Shown here piece by piece: positions 1 through 9,582 of a stretch of 44,589 bases of DNA; the first letter of the stretch is position 1, and every line of letters begins with the position of its first letter. The stretch is from Caldilineaceae bacterium SB0662_bin_25 (lineage in GTDB: Bacteria; Chloroflexota; Anaerolineae; Caldilineales; Caldilineaceae): contig VXOE01000023.1 of assembly GCA_009840225.1 (NCBI GenBank), forward strand, positions 1-44,589, in the 5' to 3' direction. The notes beneath the pieces are model-generated. The model made no database searches, was not told the DNA's origin, and worked only from the letters and a program-made list of their open reading frames with translations. The position numbers and the translations under genes are program-made.

Positions 1-116
1 GTTTTTTTATTTGTTCTTTTGTTGCGGGTGTGTCTGCGAGATTCAATAATTAACCCCCGGGGGGGGTTTTTTTTTGTGTTGGGGGGGGGGGGGGGGGGGG
101 GCCCCCCCCCCCCGCT
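1..116. other. Low-complexity homopolymer tract at window edge
   Basis: The first bases are T-rich. They are followed by a run of C then G then T (54-75), then 21 consecutive G (81-101) directly followed by 12 consecutive C (102-113). Nothing like this occurs elsewhere in the window. Its position at the very edge suggests a contig-end or homopolymer sequencing/assembly artefact, possibly a collapsed hairpin belonging to the adjoining repeat copy. No coding potential is seen. Confidence 0.7.
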
Positions 117-190
117 CAAGGGAAGGCGCTAGCGCCCGACCGCCCAGAATAGCGGAAGTCAGTGGTTAGTGGTCAGTTGTCAGAGACAGC
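81..190 (+). repeat. Interspersed hairpin repeat, copy A (degraded left end)
   Basis: After the G/C homopolymer come an AAGGGAAGGCG block and a GCCCGACCGCCC block, then a tail of AGTGGTCA-like heptamers ending in CAGAGACAGCG. The same order of blocks appears near 16.03 kb and 18.02 kb. In the cleaner copies the left part is a GGGGG/CCCCC hairpin, which here corresponds to the poly-G/poly-C run. It lies in a non-coding region. Confidence 0.6.
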
Positions 191-782
191 GTTTCCTCGG
201 CCTAAGGGTTGATCGCGGCATGGCCACGTTCAGTCGCCGCAAGAGAATAACGTGATATCGCCCCCATTATGGGATACACACCCAGTCGACGCAGACCTGC
301 TTTCTGTGTCAGGACTGACCTCTGACCGACCACCTCAGATATCCTAACACTCCATAGTAACGGTTGACTTCCCGCACAGAGCAGGTGATCTTGCGCCCTG
401 AATGCCCGTACCTCTGCGGGCACCGCTCCAGTGTGTGCCCTGTGCGGCCTGCCAGGGAACTTAGTGCTTCTTCAAGGAAATTTTTCCGTTTGCACATAAG
501 GACCAGATTTGGGCATAATACTCAAATTCCTTCTTTTGGGCTTGATCATTTGTGAAATTGACTAGCTAATTGCCGAATCAATCCTCACGAGCAGGTCGGA
601 GGGAAATCGGAGAGTCCGCTGCGGCGGGGTCAGTCATGCTACAGATCACAACTTGGAGATACGCTCAGATCGCCAAGTGATCATGAGTGCTGCTAACCGA
701 CTGGCAGCAAGCCCAATAGGACTCTCCAACAGCTCTCAATGGTGCCAGCTGAAAAGCGCTAATCTGAACAACACCAACGGCG
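191..782. other. Intergenic region with no convincing gene
   Basis: About 590 bases lie between the repeat copy and the ATP-grasp gene. Short open frames on both strands have no recognisable domain, no good ribosome binding site and biased composition. The only structure I can support is a possible promoter at 490-519. The rest shows no tRNA, riboswitch or other signature that I recognise. Confidence 0.5.
490..519 (+). promoter_or_regulatory. Candidate sigma-70-type promoter for the ATP-grasp/alpha-E/transglutaminase operon
   Basis: TTGCAC at 490-495 and CATAAT at 514-519 are separated by 18 bases, in a locally AT-richer stretch. If used, transcription would start near 527 and leave a leader of about 255 bases before the GTG start at 783. 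This is a visual match to consensus only. Confidence 0.3.
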
Positions 783-2276
783 GTGAAGAGCGTGCCAACC
801 CAAGACGAGACCGTAAACGAGAGTGCCATCAGCCTGTTCAGCAACTATGCACTGGACGGGTCCATCTTCGATGAGATGTTTCAGGAGAACGGTCGACCGC
901 GAGAATCGTACCAGAAGCTGCTACAAAGCATTCTTGAGCTTCAGGCCAGTGAATTGACACAGCGTCAACAGGCCGCAGACCTCACATTTCTGAACCGGGG
1001 CATCACCTTCACTGTCTACGGTGAAGACTCCACGATCGAACGCATCTTCCCCTACGATATCCTGCCCCGCATCATCAGTGACGAAGAGTGGAGAAAGATT
1101 GAAAACGGTTTACGTCAGCGCATCCACGCCATCAATCTCTTCCTGCGAGACGCCTACAACGAGGGTCGCATTTTGCAGGAAGGTAAGGTGCCTTTCGACC
1201 TGATATACAGTTGCGCAAACTACCAGCGAGAAATGCGCGGCGTCAAGGTCGCCAACGACGTTTACACATCTATCGTAGGTACCGATCTCGTTCGCCTGCC
1301 GGGAGGCGAGTTCGCCGTCCTGGAGGACAATCTGCGTGTGCCCAGCGGCGTCTCCTACATGCTCGCCAACCGCGAGGTGATGACCCAGGTGTTCCCAGGC
1401 ATGTTCGGCGGCTATGGGATCAGACCCATTGGCCTTTACGGTCAGGCATTGCTGGAGCAGTTACAGACGCTTTCGCCCAAGGGGAGAGACGCGACAATCG
1501 TTCTTCTGACTCCCGGTATATTCAATTCCGCCTACTTTGAGCATACCTTTCTTGCGCGCGTCATGGGAATCGAGCTGGTCGAAGGAGCCGATCTACTCAT
1601 TCATGACGGATTCGTCTACATGCGCACGACCAGCGGCCTGCAGCGCGTAGACGTAATCTACCGCCGCATCGATGACGAATACATCGACCCGCTTCATTTT
1701 GAGCCCGATTCGGTTCTGGGCGTTCCCGGCCTCTTCAATGCCTATCGCGCCGGAAACATTACACTGGCCAACGCAATTGGCACGGGGATCGCAGACGACA
1801 AGGCAGTGTACGCTTTTGTTCCTGAGATGATCCGCTACTACCTGGGTGAAGAGCCAATCCTTGAGAATGTCGAGACCTACCTGTGCTTACGGGATGACGA
1901 GCGGGCGCATGTACTGGACAACCTTGACAAGCTGGTGGTGAAAGCCGTCGGTGAGTCCGGGGGGTATGGCATGCTGATCGGGCCATACAGTACGGCCAAA
2001 GAACGGGAAAGCTTCCGCCAGCAGATACTGGAAAATCCCCGTAACTACATCGCCCAGCCAACGCTGAGCCTTTCGCGAGCGCCATGCTACATCAATGGGA
2101 ATGTAGTCTCGCGTCATGTTGACTTGCGGCCGTTCATTCTTTACGGAGGAGAGCAGGAAAACACGGTCATCGTGCCGGGGGGACTGACGCGGGTTGCCCT
2201 ACGTGAGGGATCGCTAGTCGTCAACTCTTCTCAAGGCGGAGGCAGTAAGGATACGTGGGTCTTGCAAGAGAGCTGA
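783..2276 (+). CDS. Circularly permuted ATP-grasp type 2 protein (DUF404/DUF407 family)
   Basis: This 497-residue protein belongs to the circularly permuted ATP-grasp family that usually travels with alpha-E and transglutaminase-like proteins. It has the family hallmarks: an N-terminal segment with [12 protein letters not shown] (about residues 22-33), the central [14 protein letters not shown] block (about 181-194), and a glycine-rich [15 protein letters not shown] nucleotide-binding stretch near residue 390. These families are predicted to form amide or peptide bonds with ATP, but the substrate is unknown. The start is GTG at 783 with no clear Shine-Dalgarno sequence. It was chosen because the next in-frame ATG (876) would remove the conserved N-terminal segment. 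The next gene starts 22 bases after the stop, so the three genes probably form one transcript. Confidence 0.9.
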   Translation: MKSVPTQDETVNESAISLFSNYALDGSIFDEMFQENGRPRESYQKLLQSILELQASELTQRQQAADLTFLNRGITFTVYGEDSTIERIFPYDILPRIISDEEWRKIENGLRQRIHAINLFLRDAYNEGRILQEGKVPFDLIYSCANYQREMRGVKVANDVYTSIVGTDLVRLPGGEFAVLEDNLRVPSGVSYMLANREVMTQVFPGMFGGYGIRPIGLYGQALLEQLQTLSPKGRDATIVLLTPGIFNSAYFEHTFLARVMGIELVEGADLLIHDGFVYMRTTSGLQRVDVIYRRIDDEYIDPLHFEPDSVLGVPGLFNAYRAGNITLANAIGTGIADDKAVYAFVPEMIRYYLGEEPILENVETYLCLRDDERAHVLDNLDKLVVKAVGESGGYGMLIGPYSTAKERESFRQQILENPRNYIAQPTLSLSRAPCYINGNVVSRHVDLRPFILYGGEQENTVIVPGGLTRVALREGSLVVNSSQGGGSKDTWVLQES

Positions 2277-2298
2277 TTCAGAAAGAGGAATAGCGCCA

Positions 2299-3276
2299 AT
2301 GTTATCCAGATCTGCTGACAGTATGTACTGGATCGGCCGGTATATGGAGAGGGCAGAGAACACGATCCGCCTGCTGAGAGTAAGACTGAACTTCATGGTT
2401 GGGCAGGCCGCTCAGCACGGCAACGACCGCGGCTGGCAGCAGTTTTTCTCTGCTTTGCGGCAGCCCCCTCCGGCGATGAAAAACGGTGTAGTGGATAGCC
2501 AGGTGGCCCTGCAGATGGCCCACGATCTCACTTTCAACGCCGACAATCAGAACTCGATCTCGGGCTGCATCAATTTGGCCAGGTCGAACGCGCGTACCGT
2601 CAGGTCCCAGCTGAGTAGTCAGCTCTGGGAACACATGAACCGGCTTTATCTGCGTCTTCACGCCTGGCAAGGCCACCAGAACTGGCACGAAGAACGCGAC
2701 AATTTCTTCAGGGAGCTTGAAAGCAGTGTCTCCCTTTTTCAAGGACTTGCTCTCTCTTCGCTCTTGCATGATGAAGGGTGGTTGTTTATCCAGATCGGAG
2801 GCCACCTGGAGCGAATTCTATCTGTATGTAGTCTCTTGCAGGCGCACTTCCGGCACTTCGGCGTTGACGGCGGCGAGCGGCTGGAGACCGTTGACCCGCT
2901 CAACGGAATCGGCGTCCTGCGCGCGTGTAATTCCTTTGAGTCTTACTGCCGAGTATACGACCCAAGGCCGGAGACGCGTCAGGTAACTTCATTCCTGTTG
3001 CTCAATCCATATCTCCCAAATTCGGCCCGATTCAATATTGACCAGATGGCTGACCTGCTGAGGCAGGTTGCCGGAGCAACAGAGACACGCCGTGCCGGCG
3101 ACCTGAATCGACTGTCGGGCAAGCTGCAGGCCCATCTGCAGTACAGTCAGATCGACGACGTGATTGAGATCGGGGCCCAAACGTTTGTTACAGACATCAT
3201 GGAGAGTTGCGATCAGATTCACAGTGCGCTCCAGGATGCTTATTTCAACTACGATATCGAAGAGGCTTTCGCCTAA
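2299..3276 (+). CDS. Alpha-E domain-containing protein (DUF403 family)
   Basis: This 325-residue, mostly helical protein opens with MLSRSADSMYWIGRYMERAE, the characteristic N-terminus of alpha-E domain proteins (Pfam PF04168). The family has no established biochemical activity. It almost always lies beside a circularly permuted ATP-grasp and a transglutaminase-like protein, and is thought to assist a peptide-modifying or peptide-synthesising system. Here it sits 22 bases after the ATP-grasp gene and 22 bases before the transglutaminase gene, which supports co-expression. The length is normal for the family. A purine-rich GAAAGAGGAA stretch a short distance before the ATG serves as ribosome binding site. 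Confidence 0.9.
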   Translation: MLSRSADSMYWIGRYMERAENTIRLLRVRLNFMVGQAAQHGNDRGWQQFFSALRQPPPAMKNGVVDSQVALQMAHDLTFNADNQNSISGCINLARSNARTVRSQLSSQLWEHMNRLYLRLHAWQGHQNWHEERDNFFRELESSVSLFQGLALSSLLHDEGWLFIQIGGHLERILSVCSLLQAHFRHFGVDGGERLETVDPLNGIGVLRACNSFESYCRVYDPRPETRQVTSFLLLNPYLPNSARFNIDQMADLLRQVAGATETRRAGDLNRLSGKLQAHLQYSQIDDVIEIGAQTFVTDIMESCDQIHSALQDAYFNYDIEEAFA

Positions 3277-3298
3277 CTCGCCTCCCAGAACCCGCGAA

Positions 3299-4273
3299 AT
3301 GAAATACTACTCGGTTCACCACCACACCAGGTATCGCTACGACTCCGAAGTCAGGGAGAGTACGATGGAAGTGCGCATGCAGCCTCGCACCGACCGTCAA
3401 CAGAGGTGTTTGAACTTTCTGTTGGAGGTGTGGCCGCATGCACAAGTGCTGGCAACGAGCGACTGCATGCAGAATGCCATTCACTATTTCGATATTCCCA
3501 GACGCCACTCCGAGCTGCTTCTGCGCGCGCAGGCGCTGGTCTTGGTACAGGATTCTGATCCTTTGGCGGGGAGCCTCGAAGGCTCGACCTGGAAGGAGTT
3601 GGAGGGTATCGCTGCGACCGGTCAACACTGGGACTGGCTGACGCCCAGTAGCTTCGCACGCCCGACCGGCCTTCTGGCCGACTTTGCAGAAGAGATTGGC
3701 TTCGGCAAAGCCAGAGACCCTCTCAGCGCTCTTTTCGACGTCAATGAGAGGATCCACTCGGCAATCGAGTATACGCCGAAGAGTACCGCAGTTGACTCAC
3801 CAATCGACACGGCCCTGGAGAACCGCCGCGGGGTCTGCCAGGACTTTTCCCACATCATGATAGCACTGCTTCGAAGGGCTAGTATCCCTGCTCGATACGT
3901 CAGTGGCTATGTCTTTCAAGATCCTGAAAGAAAGGAAGAAAAAGACATTTCCGGGGCTTCACACGCTTGGGTAGAGGCATTCCTACCGGTGACCGGTTGG
4001 ATCGGCTTTGACCCGACCAACAACTCTTTCGTCAGCGACAACCACATCCGTATAGCGGTCGGCCGGGACTATGCGGACGTTCCACCGACTCGAGGGACAT
4101 ATAAGGGAAATGCTCGCAGCGAGCTGACAGTTGGCGTCCATATTTCTGAGACAGAAGATGAGGATATCCCTCACGATCTGCTTGACAACGGTCACATTAC
4201 AGTCAGAGAGTTTGCCGAAGCGGAAAGCAGCACGAGGCTGCGTATCGATCAGGAACAGCAACAACAGCAATAG
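3299..4273 (+). CDS. Transglutaminase-like cysteine protease family protein with bacterial N-terminal domain
   Basis: This 324-residue protein has the bacterial transglutaminase-like N-terminal beta domain (about 1-85) followed by the papain-like transglutaminase core. The catalytic triad is visible as Cys180 in RRGVCQDF, His222 in SHAWVE and Asp238 in GFDPTNN. Family members are predicted peptidases or amide-bond-forming enzymes. Linkage to ATP-grasp and alpha-E genes suggests a matched ligase/hydrolase pair acting on an unknown peptide. The reading frame is open further upstream into the alpha-E gene, but ATG 3299 follows that gene's stop and begins the conserved MKYYSVHHHTRYRY segment. The C-terminus ends in a short polyglutamine tail encoded by CAA/CAG repeats, likely dispensable and length-variable. 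Confidence 0.9.
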   Translation: MKYYSVHHHTRYRYDSEVRESTMEVRMQPRTDRQQRCLNFLLEVWPHAQVLATSDCMQNAIHYFDIPRRHSELLLRAQALVLVQDSDPLAGSLEGSTWKELEGIAATGQHWDWLTPSSFARPTGLLADFAEEIGFGKARDPLSALFDVNERIHSAIEYTPKSTAVDSPIDTALENRRGVCQDFSHIMIALLRRASIPARYVSGYVFQDPERKEEKDISGASHAWVEAFLPVTGWIGFDPTNNSFVSDNHIRIAVGRDYADVPPTRGTYKGNARSELTVGVHISETEDEDIPHDLLDNGHITVREFAEAESSTRLRIDQEQQQQQ

Positions 4274-4290
4274 GCTCGGATATAGAAAAA

Positions 4291-4315
4291 GGGCCGTTCG
4301 CGAGCGAACCGACCC
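4291..4315. terminator. Possible bidirectional hairpin between convergent genes
   Basis: GTTCG (4296-4300) and CGAAC (4305-4309) pair around a 4-base loop, extended by GGG/CCC at the outer ends with an internal mismatch. It lies between the stop of the transglutaminase gene and the converging NIPSNAP gene. There is no clear T-run, so function as an intrinsic terminator is uncertain. Confidence 0.3.
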
Positions 4316-4373
4316 AATTCTGGCGAGCAATTTGTTTTTCGAGACTTCAGGGCGTCTTCTCCCGAAATCGGTC

Positions 4374-4694
4374 CTACTGAATCACAGACTTAGGCGTCGG
4401 CACCAGACGCATGACCTTAATGGTCTCGCGGTTGAGCATGTCAGGAATCTTGGGTGCAATATCGTTCAGCCAGCCATCGGACTGGTAAACGGCCTCGTAC
4501 AGGGCCTCTCGGTCGGCCTCGTCCTTGAATCGGCGCAACCACACGTAGCAGTTCTCGTCCTCCTCGTCAATAAAAGACCCGGCAACCACCATGCCTTTCG
4601 ACACTTGGAAAGGGATAATCACGTTTTCCATGTAATCAACCCAATCGTCGCGTTTGCCGGGGTGACACTCGTAAATCCTGTACTCGTACAACAT
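4374..4694 (-). CDS. NIPSNAP family protein
   Basis: This small 106-residue protein starts MLYEYRIYECHPGKRDDW and continues with a VWLRRFKDEADREALYEAVY segment. This is the dimeric alpha/beta-barrel layout of NIPSNAP-family (PF07978) proteins. The family's activities are poorly defined, and bacterial members often sit in catabolic operons. GGAG lies 8 bases before the ATG. The gene begins 35 bases after the stop of the GH4 glycosidase, so it is probably the last gene of the long minus-strand operon. A role in sugar catabolism is inferred only from position. Confidence 0.85.
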   Translation of the reverse strand: MLYEYRIYECHPGKRDDWVDYMENVIIPFQVSKGMVVAGSFIDEEDENCYVWLRRFKDEADREALYEAVYQSDGWLNDIAPKIPDMLNRETIKVMRLVPTPKSVIQ

Positions 4695-4729
4695 CGGTTA
4701 GTCTCCTCGTTGTTTTGAATCCGGCTCTG

Positions 4730-6130
4730 TCAGTCGGCCGGAATTGGCTCCGGCTGGGACTGGGTCAGAAGCCGCATCGGTCTGTCTCCTTCGACTTCAA
4801 ATCGGGAAAATGTCGGTAGATGCTCCACATTAGCAGCGAACATTTGATTGACCATTTCACGGATTTCGGCCATCGAAAGCACTGCGGTTGTCAAGGGATC
4901 GTGAAGAATCGCCTGGAAGATTTTTCGTGGATCGCCTTCTATAATCCCCTCTACTGCCAGTTCCTCAATCTGAGAGCTGAGGCCTGTTAACATGGCTACC
5001 GAAGCCGGCAGCGGTCCGACCCTGACGCTCTCCAATCCCTTCTTGCTTGCCCACACCGGAATCTCGACACAGGCTTCCACAGGCAGATTGTCGACCAGCG
5101 GTGTCGTGCCGTCTCCATTGGGCATGTTGCCGTTGAATTGGAACGGTTCCCCGCCTTCAAGTGCGTTGATTATATAGGCGGCGTACTCGTATCCGCGCGT
5201 CAGGTTCAGTGGTGCCGGGTCGTCGAGCCAGACGCGGATCTGCTCTTCCCAATCATCTTCACGTGCAGAATAATGTTTCAGGACATAGGCGTATTCGCCC
5301 GGGTTCCAGCCGGTGCCATGCGTGCAGTACTTTTCGATCAAGTCTGGGCGCTTTCTGAACCAGGGGTTGTACTCCGAGTGATGGCCGCTGGACTCGGTTG
5401 GGTAGTAGTCAAGGTGCAAAAACATTTCGTTGCGCACCTGCTCTTCGTTGTAGACCTCGGGCCTTTCAGTAATCGCTTTGCGGATCAGCGGGTAGGCGTC
5501 CTCACCATTCCACTCATACTTCAGATACCAGGCCATGTGGTTTATGCCGGCACAAGTGTAAGTGATTTCGTCGGGCGGCGCCCCGATCCAGCGAGCAAGC
5601 ATAGTTGCGGTGCCCTGCACGCTATGGCAGAGGCCGGTGGCGACGGTACCGGTCTCCTTTTGAATCGCACGGCAGTTGATCACCATTGGGTTGGTATAGT
5701 TGAGCATGACGGCGTCGGGGCACAGTCGCTCCATGTCTCGAGCAATGTCTACCATCACAGGTGTGGTGCGCATGGACCGAAAAATGCCGGAAGGGCCACG
5801 AGTGTCGCCGATATTTGTGTCGATCCCGTACCGCTTGGGAATCTCGATGTCTGTGCGCCAAACGTCGGTCTGGCCTACGAGGATGGTGACGATCACGTAG
5901 TCGGCGCCGTCCAGCGCTTCTTCCCGGCTGAGGGTTGTCTCAACCGTAGCGGGATAGTTCCCTTCGCGAACGATGCGTCGCACCGCCTGCTCGATATAGC
6001 CCAGCTTCAAGGGATCGATATCCATCAAACAGATTGTGGCGTCCTCAAGACGAGGAAACGTCAGTACATCTTTGACCAGCTTTCGAGTGAAGCCGAAGCT
6101 GCCGGCTCCGATGAATGTGACTTTCGGCAA
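4730..6130 (-). CDS. Glycoside hydrolase family 4, probable alpha-galactosidase-type (MelA-like)
   Basis: This 466-residue protein has the GH4 features. An N-terminal NAD-binding fold begins [20 protein letters not shown] is at 144-148. A CHSVQG motif contributes Cys168 and GINHMAW contributes His198, the expected divalent-metal ligands. GH4 enzymes cleave glycosides by an NAD+- and Mn2+-dependent redox/elimination mechanism. CHSV in place of the CN.P motif points to an alpha-galactosidase or related non-phosphorylated substrate rather than a 6-phosphoglucosidase; alpha-galacturonidase is the main alternative. The start is TTG at 6130, preceded by a perfect GGAGGT six bases upstream, which decides the start. 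It lacks a signal peptide and should act in the cytoplasm on sugars imported by the upstream Opp-type transporter. Confidence 0.9.
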   Translation of the reverse strand: MPKVTFIGAGSFGFTRKLVKDVLTFPRLEDATICLMDIDPLKLGYIEQAVRRIVREGNYPATVETTLSREEALDGADYVIVTILVGQTDVWRTDIEIPKRYGIDTNIGDTRGPSGIFRSMRTTPVMVDIARDMERLCPDAVMLNYTNPMVINCRAIQKETGTVATGLCHSVQGTATMLARWIGAPPDEITYTCAGINHMAWYLKYEWNGEDAYPLIRKAITERPEVYNEEQVRNEMFLHLDYYPTESSGHHSEYNPWFRKRPDLIEKYCTHGTGWNPGEYAYVLKHYSAREDDWEEQIRVWLDDPAPLNLTRGYEYAAYIINALEGGEPFQFNGNMPNGDGTTPLVDNLPVEACVEIPVWASKKGLESVRVGPLPASVAMLTGLSSQIEELAVEGIIEGDPRKIFQAILHDPLTTAVLSMAEIREMVNQMFAANVEHLPTFSRFEVEGDRPMRLLTQSQPEPIPAD

Positions 6131-6303
6131 AGGAATACCTCCTCTTGAGAACGGATCAGAGTCGGGAACTGAGCCCGGTCCGAGCTGCTCAGATAAACAG
6201 GTTTCTGCGCTTCCAAAGAATTGCGCCGGCCCTGTGAGCCAGTGAACTCTCTTGCTGCAAGATCATGGGACACGGTCCTGGCATTGTATCCTCAGCAGCG
6301 CGA

Positions 6304-6666
6304 CTATATCCGCAGGATTCTGCCAAAGAACGGTACGGGAGATCGACGTGCACGAAGCGCATTGACAATTCCGGCAACCCAAGCGACGACCACCGCCAGG
6401 TAAACGGCGACCACAAGTGCGAAAACATAGGCTGCGACGACACCACCGAACGGCAGCAAAGAGATTAGCCACGAGAATAAGACCCAGACCGCGGGGGCCA
6501 GAATCAGTGCTGCGACGATTGATAGTGACTGCATCGCGTGGAACCTTGAAAATGAATCGTCTTTCCGCAACGCCAGGATATAGGCGGGCCCGAGAACGGG
6601 CAACAGATAGGCCAACAGGGCTGCGTCGACGTTCAAACCGCTCCTTGACGATTCGTTCGCGGTCAT
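6304..6666 (-). CDS. Small polytopic membrane protein, DUF4870/Tic20-like
   Basis: This 120-residue protein has a short polar N-terminus and then an [19 protein letters not shown] segment. A second hydrophobic helix pair separates RFHAMQSL from VNALRARR. This arrangement (membrane segment, charged HA.QSL loop, two more helices) is typical of DUF4870-type proteins, whose function is unknown. The ATG overlaps the stop of the oppF gene in ATGA, with GGAGAGGGAGA just before it, so translation is coupled to the transporter ATPase. A role in transport is not shown. Confidence 0.75.
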   Translation of the reverse strand: MTANESSRSGLNVDAALLAYLLPVLGPAYILALRKDDSFSRFHAMQSLSIVAALILAPAVWVLFSWLISLLPFGGVVAAYVFALVVAVYLAVVVAWVAGIVNALRARRSPVPFFGRILRI

Positions 6667-7679
6667 TCTCCCTCTCCAATCCCCTGCAGCGCCAGCTCGC
6701 TGGCGAAGTGACAGCTGGCAAAGTGTCCCGGTTCAATCTCTTCCAGATGGGGCTCCTCTTGCGTACACTGGTCCTGTGCATAAAGGCAACGGGGATGAAA
6801 CACGCACCCGGAGGGCGGATTGGCCGGACTAGGTATATCGCCTTCAAGGATTATCCGATTCAGCTGTATGTCAGGGTCCGCAGGAGGGATGGCCGAAACC
6901 AGCGCCTCAGTATAGGGATGAAGCGGTCGTCGGAGAAGCCTTTCTGAATCGGCGATTTCCACCAGCCGGCCGACGTACATGACGGCAATGCGGTCGCACA
7001 TGTGCTCGACTACGGAAAGGTCGTGGGCGATAAAGAGATAGGTCAGTCCCAGTTCTTCCTTCAACTCCTGAAGAAGGTTCAACACCTGGGCCTGAATCGA
7101 CACATCCAAGGCCGAGACCGGTTCGTCAGCAATGATCAGGCGCGGCCTAAGCGCCAGCGTCCGGGCCAGTCCAATCCGCTGCCGCTGTCCTCCGGAGAAT
7201 TCATGGGGATAGCGGCGCATATAGTTCGGATCCAGCCCGACCGCCGTCATCAGCTCTGAGACCCTGTCCTCTAACTCGCGGCCGGAGGCCTCCTTGTGGA
7301 TGATGAGCGGTTCTCCGATGAGGTCTTTCACAGTCAGTCGCGGATTCAACGAACTGAAGGGATCCTGGAAGATCATGCGCATTTCTTTGCGCAGCGGCTT
7401 CATTTCGGCCTGGTCGATAGTGGCGATATCGAGGCGCTCGCCTTGGGCAGAGTTGTACCAGATCTCGCCGTCGGTCGGATCGTAAAGGCGCAGCACAGAC
7501 CGGCCGACCGTGGTCTTGCCGGAGCCACTTTCTCCAACGAGGCCCAAAGCTTCGTTGCGGCTTATTGCGAAACTTACGCCGTCAACGGCCTTGACATGCC
7601 CGACAATTCGCTGCAGGAATCCCTTACGTATGGGAAACCACTGTTTCAGGCCGTTGACTTCAAGAAGAGCTTCTTCCAT
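6663..7679 (-). CDS. oppF: Oligopeptide-type ABC transporter ATP-binding protein (OppF/DppF)
   Basis: This 338-residue ATPase has Walker [10 protein letters not shown] (49-57), signature [13 protein letters not shown], Walker [13 protein letters not shown] and H-loop IAHDLS. The C-terminal oligopeptide/nickel-family region carries a cysteine pattern (CVFHPRC, then two further Cys). It would pair with OppD to power the OppB/OppC channel. The gene starts 14 bases after the cytochrome c gene and is separated from the rest of opp by that gene. The start has a GAGGG stretch close upstream. The substrate may be oligosaccharides rather than peptides, because a GH4 glycosidase follows in the same operon. 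Confidence 0.92.
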   Translation of the reverse strand: MEEALLEVNGLKQWFPIRKGFLQRIVGHVKAVDGVSFAISRNEALGLVGESGSGKTTVGRSVLRLYDPTDGEIWYNSAQGERLDIATIDQAEMKPLRKEMRMIFQDPFSSLNPRLTVKDLIGEPLIIHKEASGRELEDRVSELMTAVGLDPNYMRRYPHEFSGGQRQRIGLARTLALRPRLIIADEPVSALDVSIQAQVLNLLQELKEELGLTYLFIAHDLSVVEHMCDRIAVMYVGRLVEIADSERLLRRPLHPYTEALVSAIPPADPDIQLNRIILEGDIPSPANPPSGCVFHPRCLYAQDQCTQEEPHLEEIEPGHFASCHFASELALQGIGEGE

Positions 7680-7693
7680 TTTCCCTCTTTGCT

Positions 7694-9562
7694 CTAGCGA
7701 TCGTCGTTGGCGTCAGCTACAATCTGAAGTTCATCCACAGCCAACAGGATATCCGGATCAGTCCAACCCTTCCATTCCTGCAGCTGCTGAAATGCCCTGC
7801 GAAAGATGAGCTGCACTTCAATGTGGATGTCGTCGTCGCCGAGACCGCTGTCATCATCGGGCAGGGCAAAGCGAAAACTACCCGCCCTTGAGGACAGTGC
7901 CGGAATGCGGGTATCTTCGACCAATTCCACCAGCCTCCAGTGGGAAAAGGTTGGTTCTTCCCCAGTCAGAGTATCCCGCAGAATCCTGGCATACGCCTGG
8001 CCGGCAAACCCAGCCACGTCACCTGCCCATTCGGGGAGCGACTCACCTTCTACCAGTGCCAGTTCTCCGCCGCTTCCGTGGGTAGCCCGGACAACCAAGA
8101 GCACCTGTCGCAGCGGCGACCCGGTGGGATAGTGATGGCCCGCCCCGGTATTGCTGACAACTGTGTTCACAACGATTTCGGCACCATCGATTTCGACATT
8201 GCTTTCCAGAGAGATCGCGCTTCTCAGGAACTGTTCGTCCGACGCGCCAGGCATCTGGTGCAGGTGAATCTGGTCGAGTTCACGAAATAGTCCACCCTTT
8301 TCGGGGTACACGAAATAGCTGCGCTGCGACTGCTCGGCCAGTTTCCCAAGGCCGGCCGGCAACGTGCGTCCGCTCGTCCTTTCCAGCCACGCCGCCGTCT
8401 GCACCAGGGACTCCATGCGGGATGTAAGTCGCGGGGCATCAGGCATGTGACAGTTTTGGCAGGTCTGGCCAGTACCGGGATCACTGTATGGACTCTCAAG
8501 CCATTCCCCGTAAGAGTTGTAGATTTCAGTCGTGTCGTTGACGCCAAAGTGACAGGCGGCGCAGAACGCGCTTTCGCGGTGCAACTGATTGAAACTGTCT
8601 TTCGGTCGGGAAACATCGTCGACCGTCCCCATCAGTAGGTCTTCTCCCGACTTGGGCCGGTAAAGCGTAAGTGAAAGTATGCCAGGCATAGCGGGATCCG
8701 GCAGCACGGTGTCGGTATAGAAGTTCACGGCGCCGATCTTGTGGCAGAAATCACATGAGATGCCTTCAGAGGCCACACCTACGGCTTCATTAGGGCTTAC
8801 GCCGTCCGGCAATTCGTCGCTGGCGTCGCTGGTCTCCTGCATATGGCAGCCATTCCACCCGCAGCTGTTGTCGGCATCCAATTTAGAAGCCATAGGCGTG
8901 TGGCAGGCCGCGCAGTTCCCGTCCCGTTTGGGAAAGTCTACCTTGAAGCCCGGCCCAAAGTAGGGATCGTCGGGGTCACGCGTACGGGGCAGACCTGTAT
9001 CGTAATTGCTGTTACGGCTGCGGTTGCCTTCGATGTCGGTACCATTGTACATTGTCAGAAAGCGGACGTTCACCGCTGACTGGCTGTGGGCATCGAGCCG
9101 CCACTCTGCGTAGGATGGGTGGCACTCACCACAGTTTTCGGACGGTTCCCAGTCGTAGACAGCATTGTCAACGCGGTTGTGGGGATGCAGCTCGATACTG
9201 ACCTGCACTTCGCCGCCGCTCGCCTCCGTCCAACCGAAAATGTAGCCTTCCGCCCACGCCACCAGTGTCACGTTTTCGGCGGTGGAAACACCTTCGATCG
9301 TGAATCCTCCTCTTTCATCCGTGTAAGTATGGTTTGCGGTCGTCTGCACGCGCACCAGTGCGCCTGCCACCGGCCCGCTTGCGTCGGTAACGGTGCCACT
9401 GACAGATGCGGCAGGGGGTTGAGGCCAAGCAAATACGGCGACAACGGTTCCAAAGGTGAGAAAGACGAGGATGAACAAGATGAGCACGATGGGCCGTGCC
9501 CAGGCTCGAAGCACGACGGCCAAAGCGTTGCCACCGACCTGAAATGACCTTCGCCTGCCCAA
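7694..9562 (-). CDS. Membrane-anchored multihaem cytochrome c with carboxypeptidase-regulatory-like domain
   Basis: With the TTG start at 9562 this is a 622-residue protein. A single N-terminal membrane segment (about 23-46) is followed by a carboxypeptidase-regulatory-like beta domain (about 53-123, [20 protein letters not shown]) and then a haem region. Five CXXCH motifs (about 144, 217, 270, 334, 368) and one CX4CH (about 234) give six probable covalent haems. The layout resembles cytochrome c554/c3-like multihaem proteins, probably extracytoplasmic electron carriers or reductases. The frame stays open upstream into oppC, but only the TTG preceded by GGAG seven bases upstream fits a start after the oppC stop; a later GTG is possible. 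A haem protein between oppC and oppF is unusual. The C-terminal third (about 410-622) has no recognised domain. Confidence 0.85.
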   Translation of the reverse strand: MGRRRSFQVGGNALAVVLRAWARPIVLILFILVFLTFGTVVAVFAWPQPPAASVSGTVTDASGPVAGALVRVQTTANHTYTDERGGFTIEGVSTAENVTLVAWAEGYIFGWTEASGGEVQVSIELHPHNRVDNAVYDWEPSENCGECHPSYAEWRLDAHSQSAVNVRFLTMYNGTDIEGNRSRNSNYDTGLPRTRDPDDPYFGPGFKVDFPKRDGNCAACHTPMASKLDADNSCGWNGCHMQETSDASDELPDGVSPNEAVGVASEGISCDFCHKIGAVNFYTDTVLPDPAMPGILSLTLYRPKSGEDLLMGTVDDVSRPKDSFNQLHRESAFCAACHFGVNDTTEIYNSYGEWLESPYSDPGTGQTCQNCHMPDAPRLTSRMESLVQTAAWLERTSGRTLPAGLGKLAEQSQRSYFVYPEKGGLFRELDQIHLHQMPGASDEQFLRSAISLESNVEIDGAEIVVNTVVSNTGAGHHYPTGSPLRQVLLVVRATHGSGGELALVEGESLPEWAGDVAGFAGQAYARILRDTLTGEEPTFSHWRLVELVEDTRIPALSSRAGSFRFALPDDDSGLGDDDIHIEVQLIFRRAFQQLQEWKGWTDPDILLAVDELQIVADANDDR

Positions 9563-9582
9563 CGCGGTTCTCCGTCCCAATC

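Noticed and set aside
202-874. Short open frames on both strands before the ATP-grasp gene
   Set aside because: No domain, no ribosome binding site, and overlapping frames on both strands; composition looks non-coding.
5138-6148. 336-residue plus-strand frame opposite the GH4 gene
   Set aside because: Shadow frame of a clearly functional GH4 gene; no domain.
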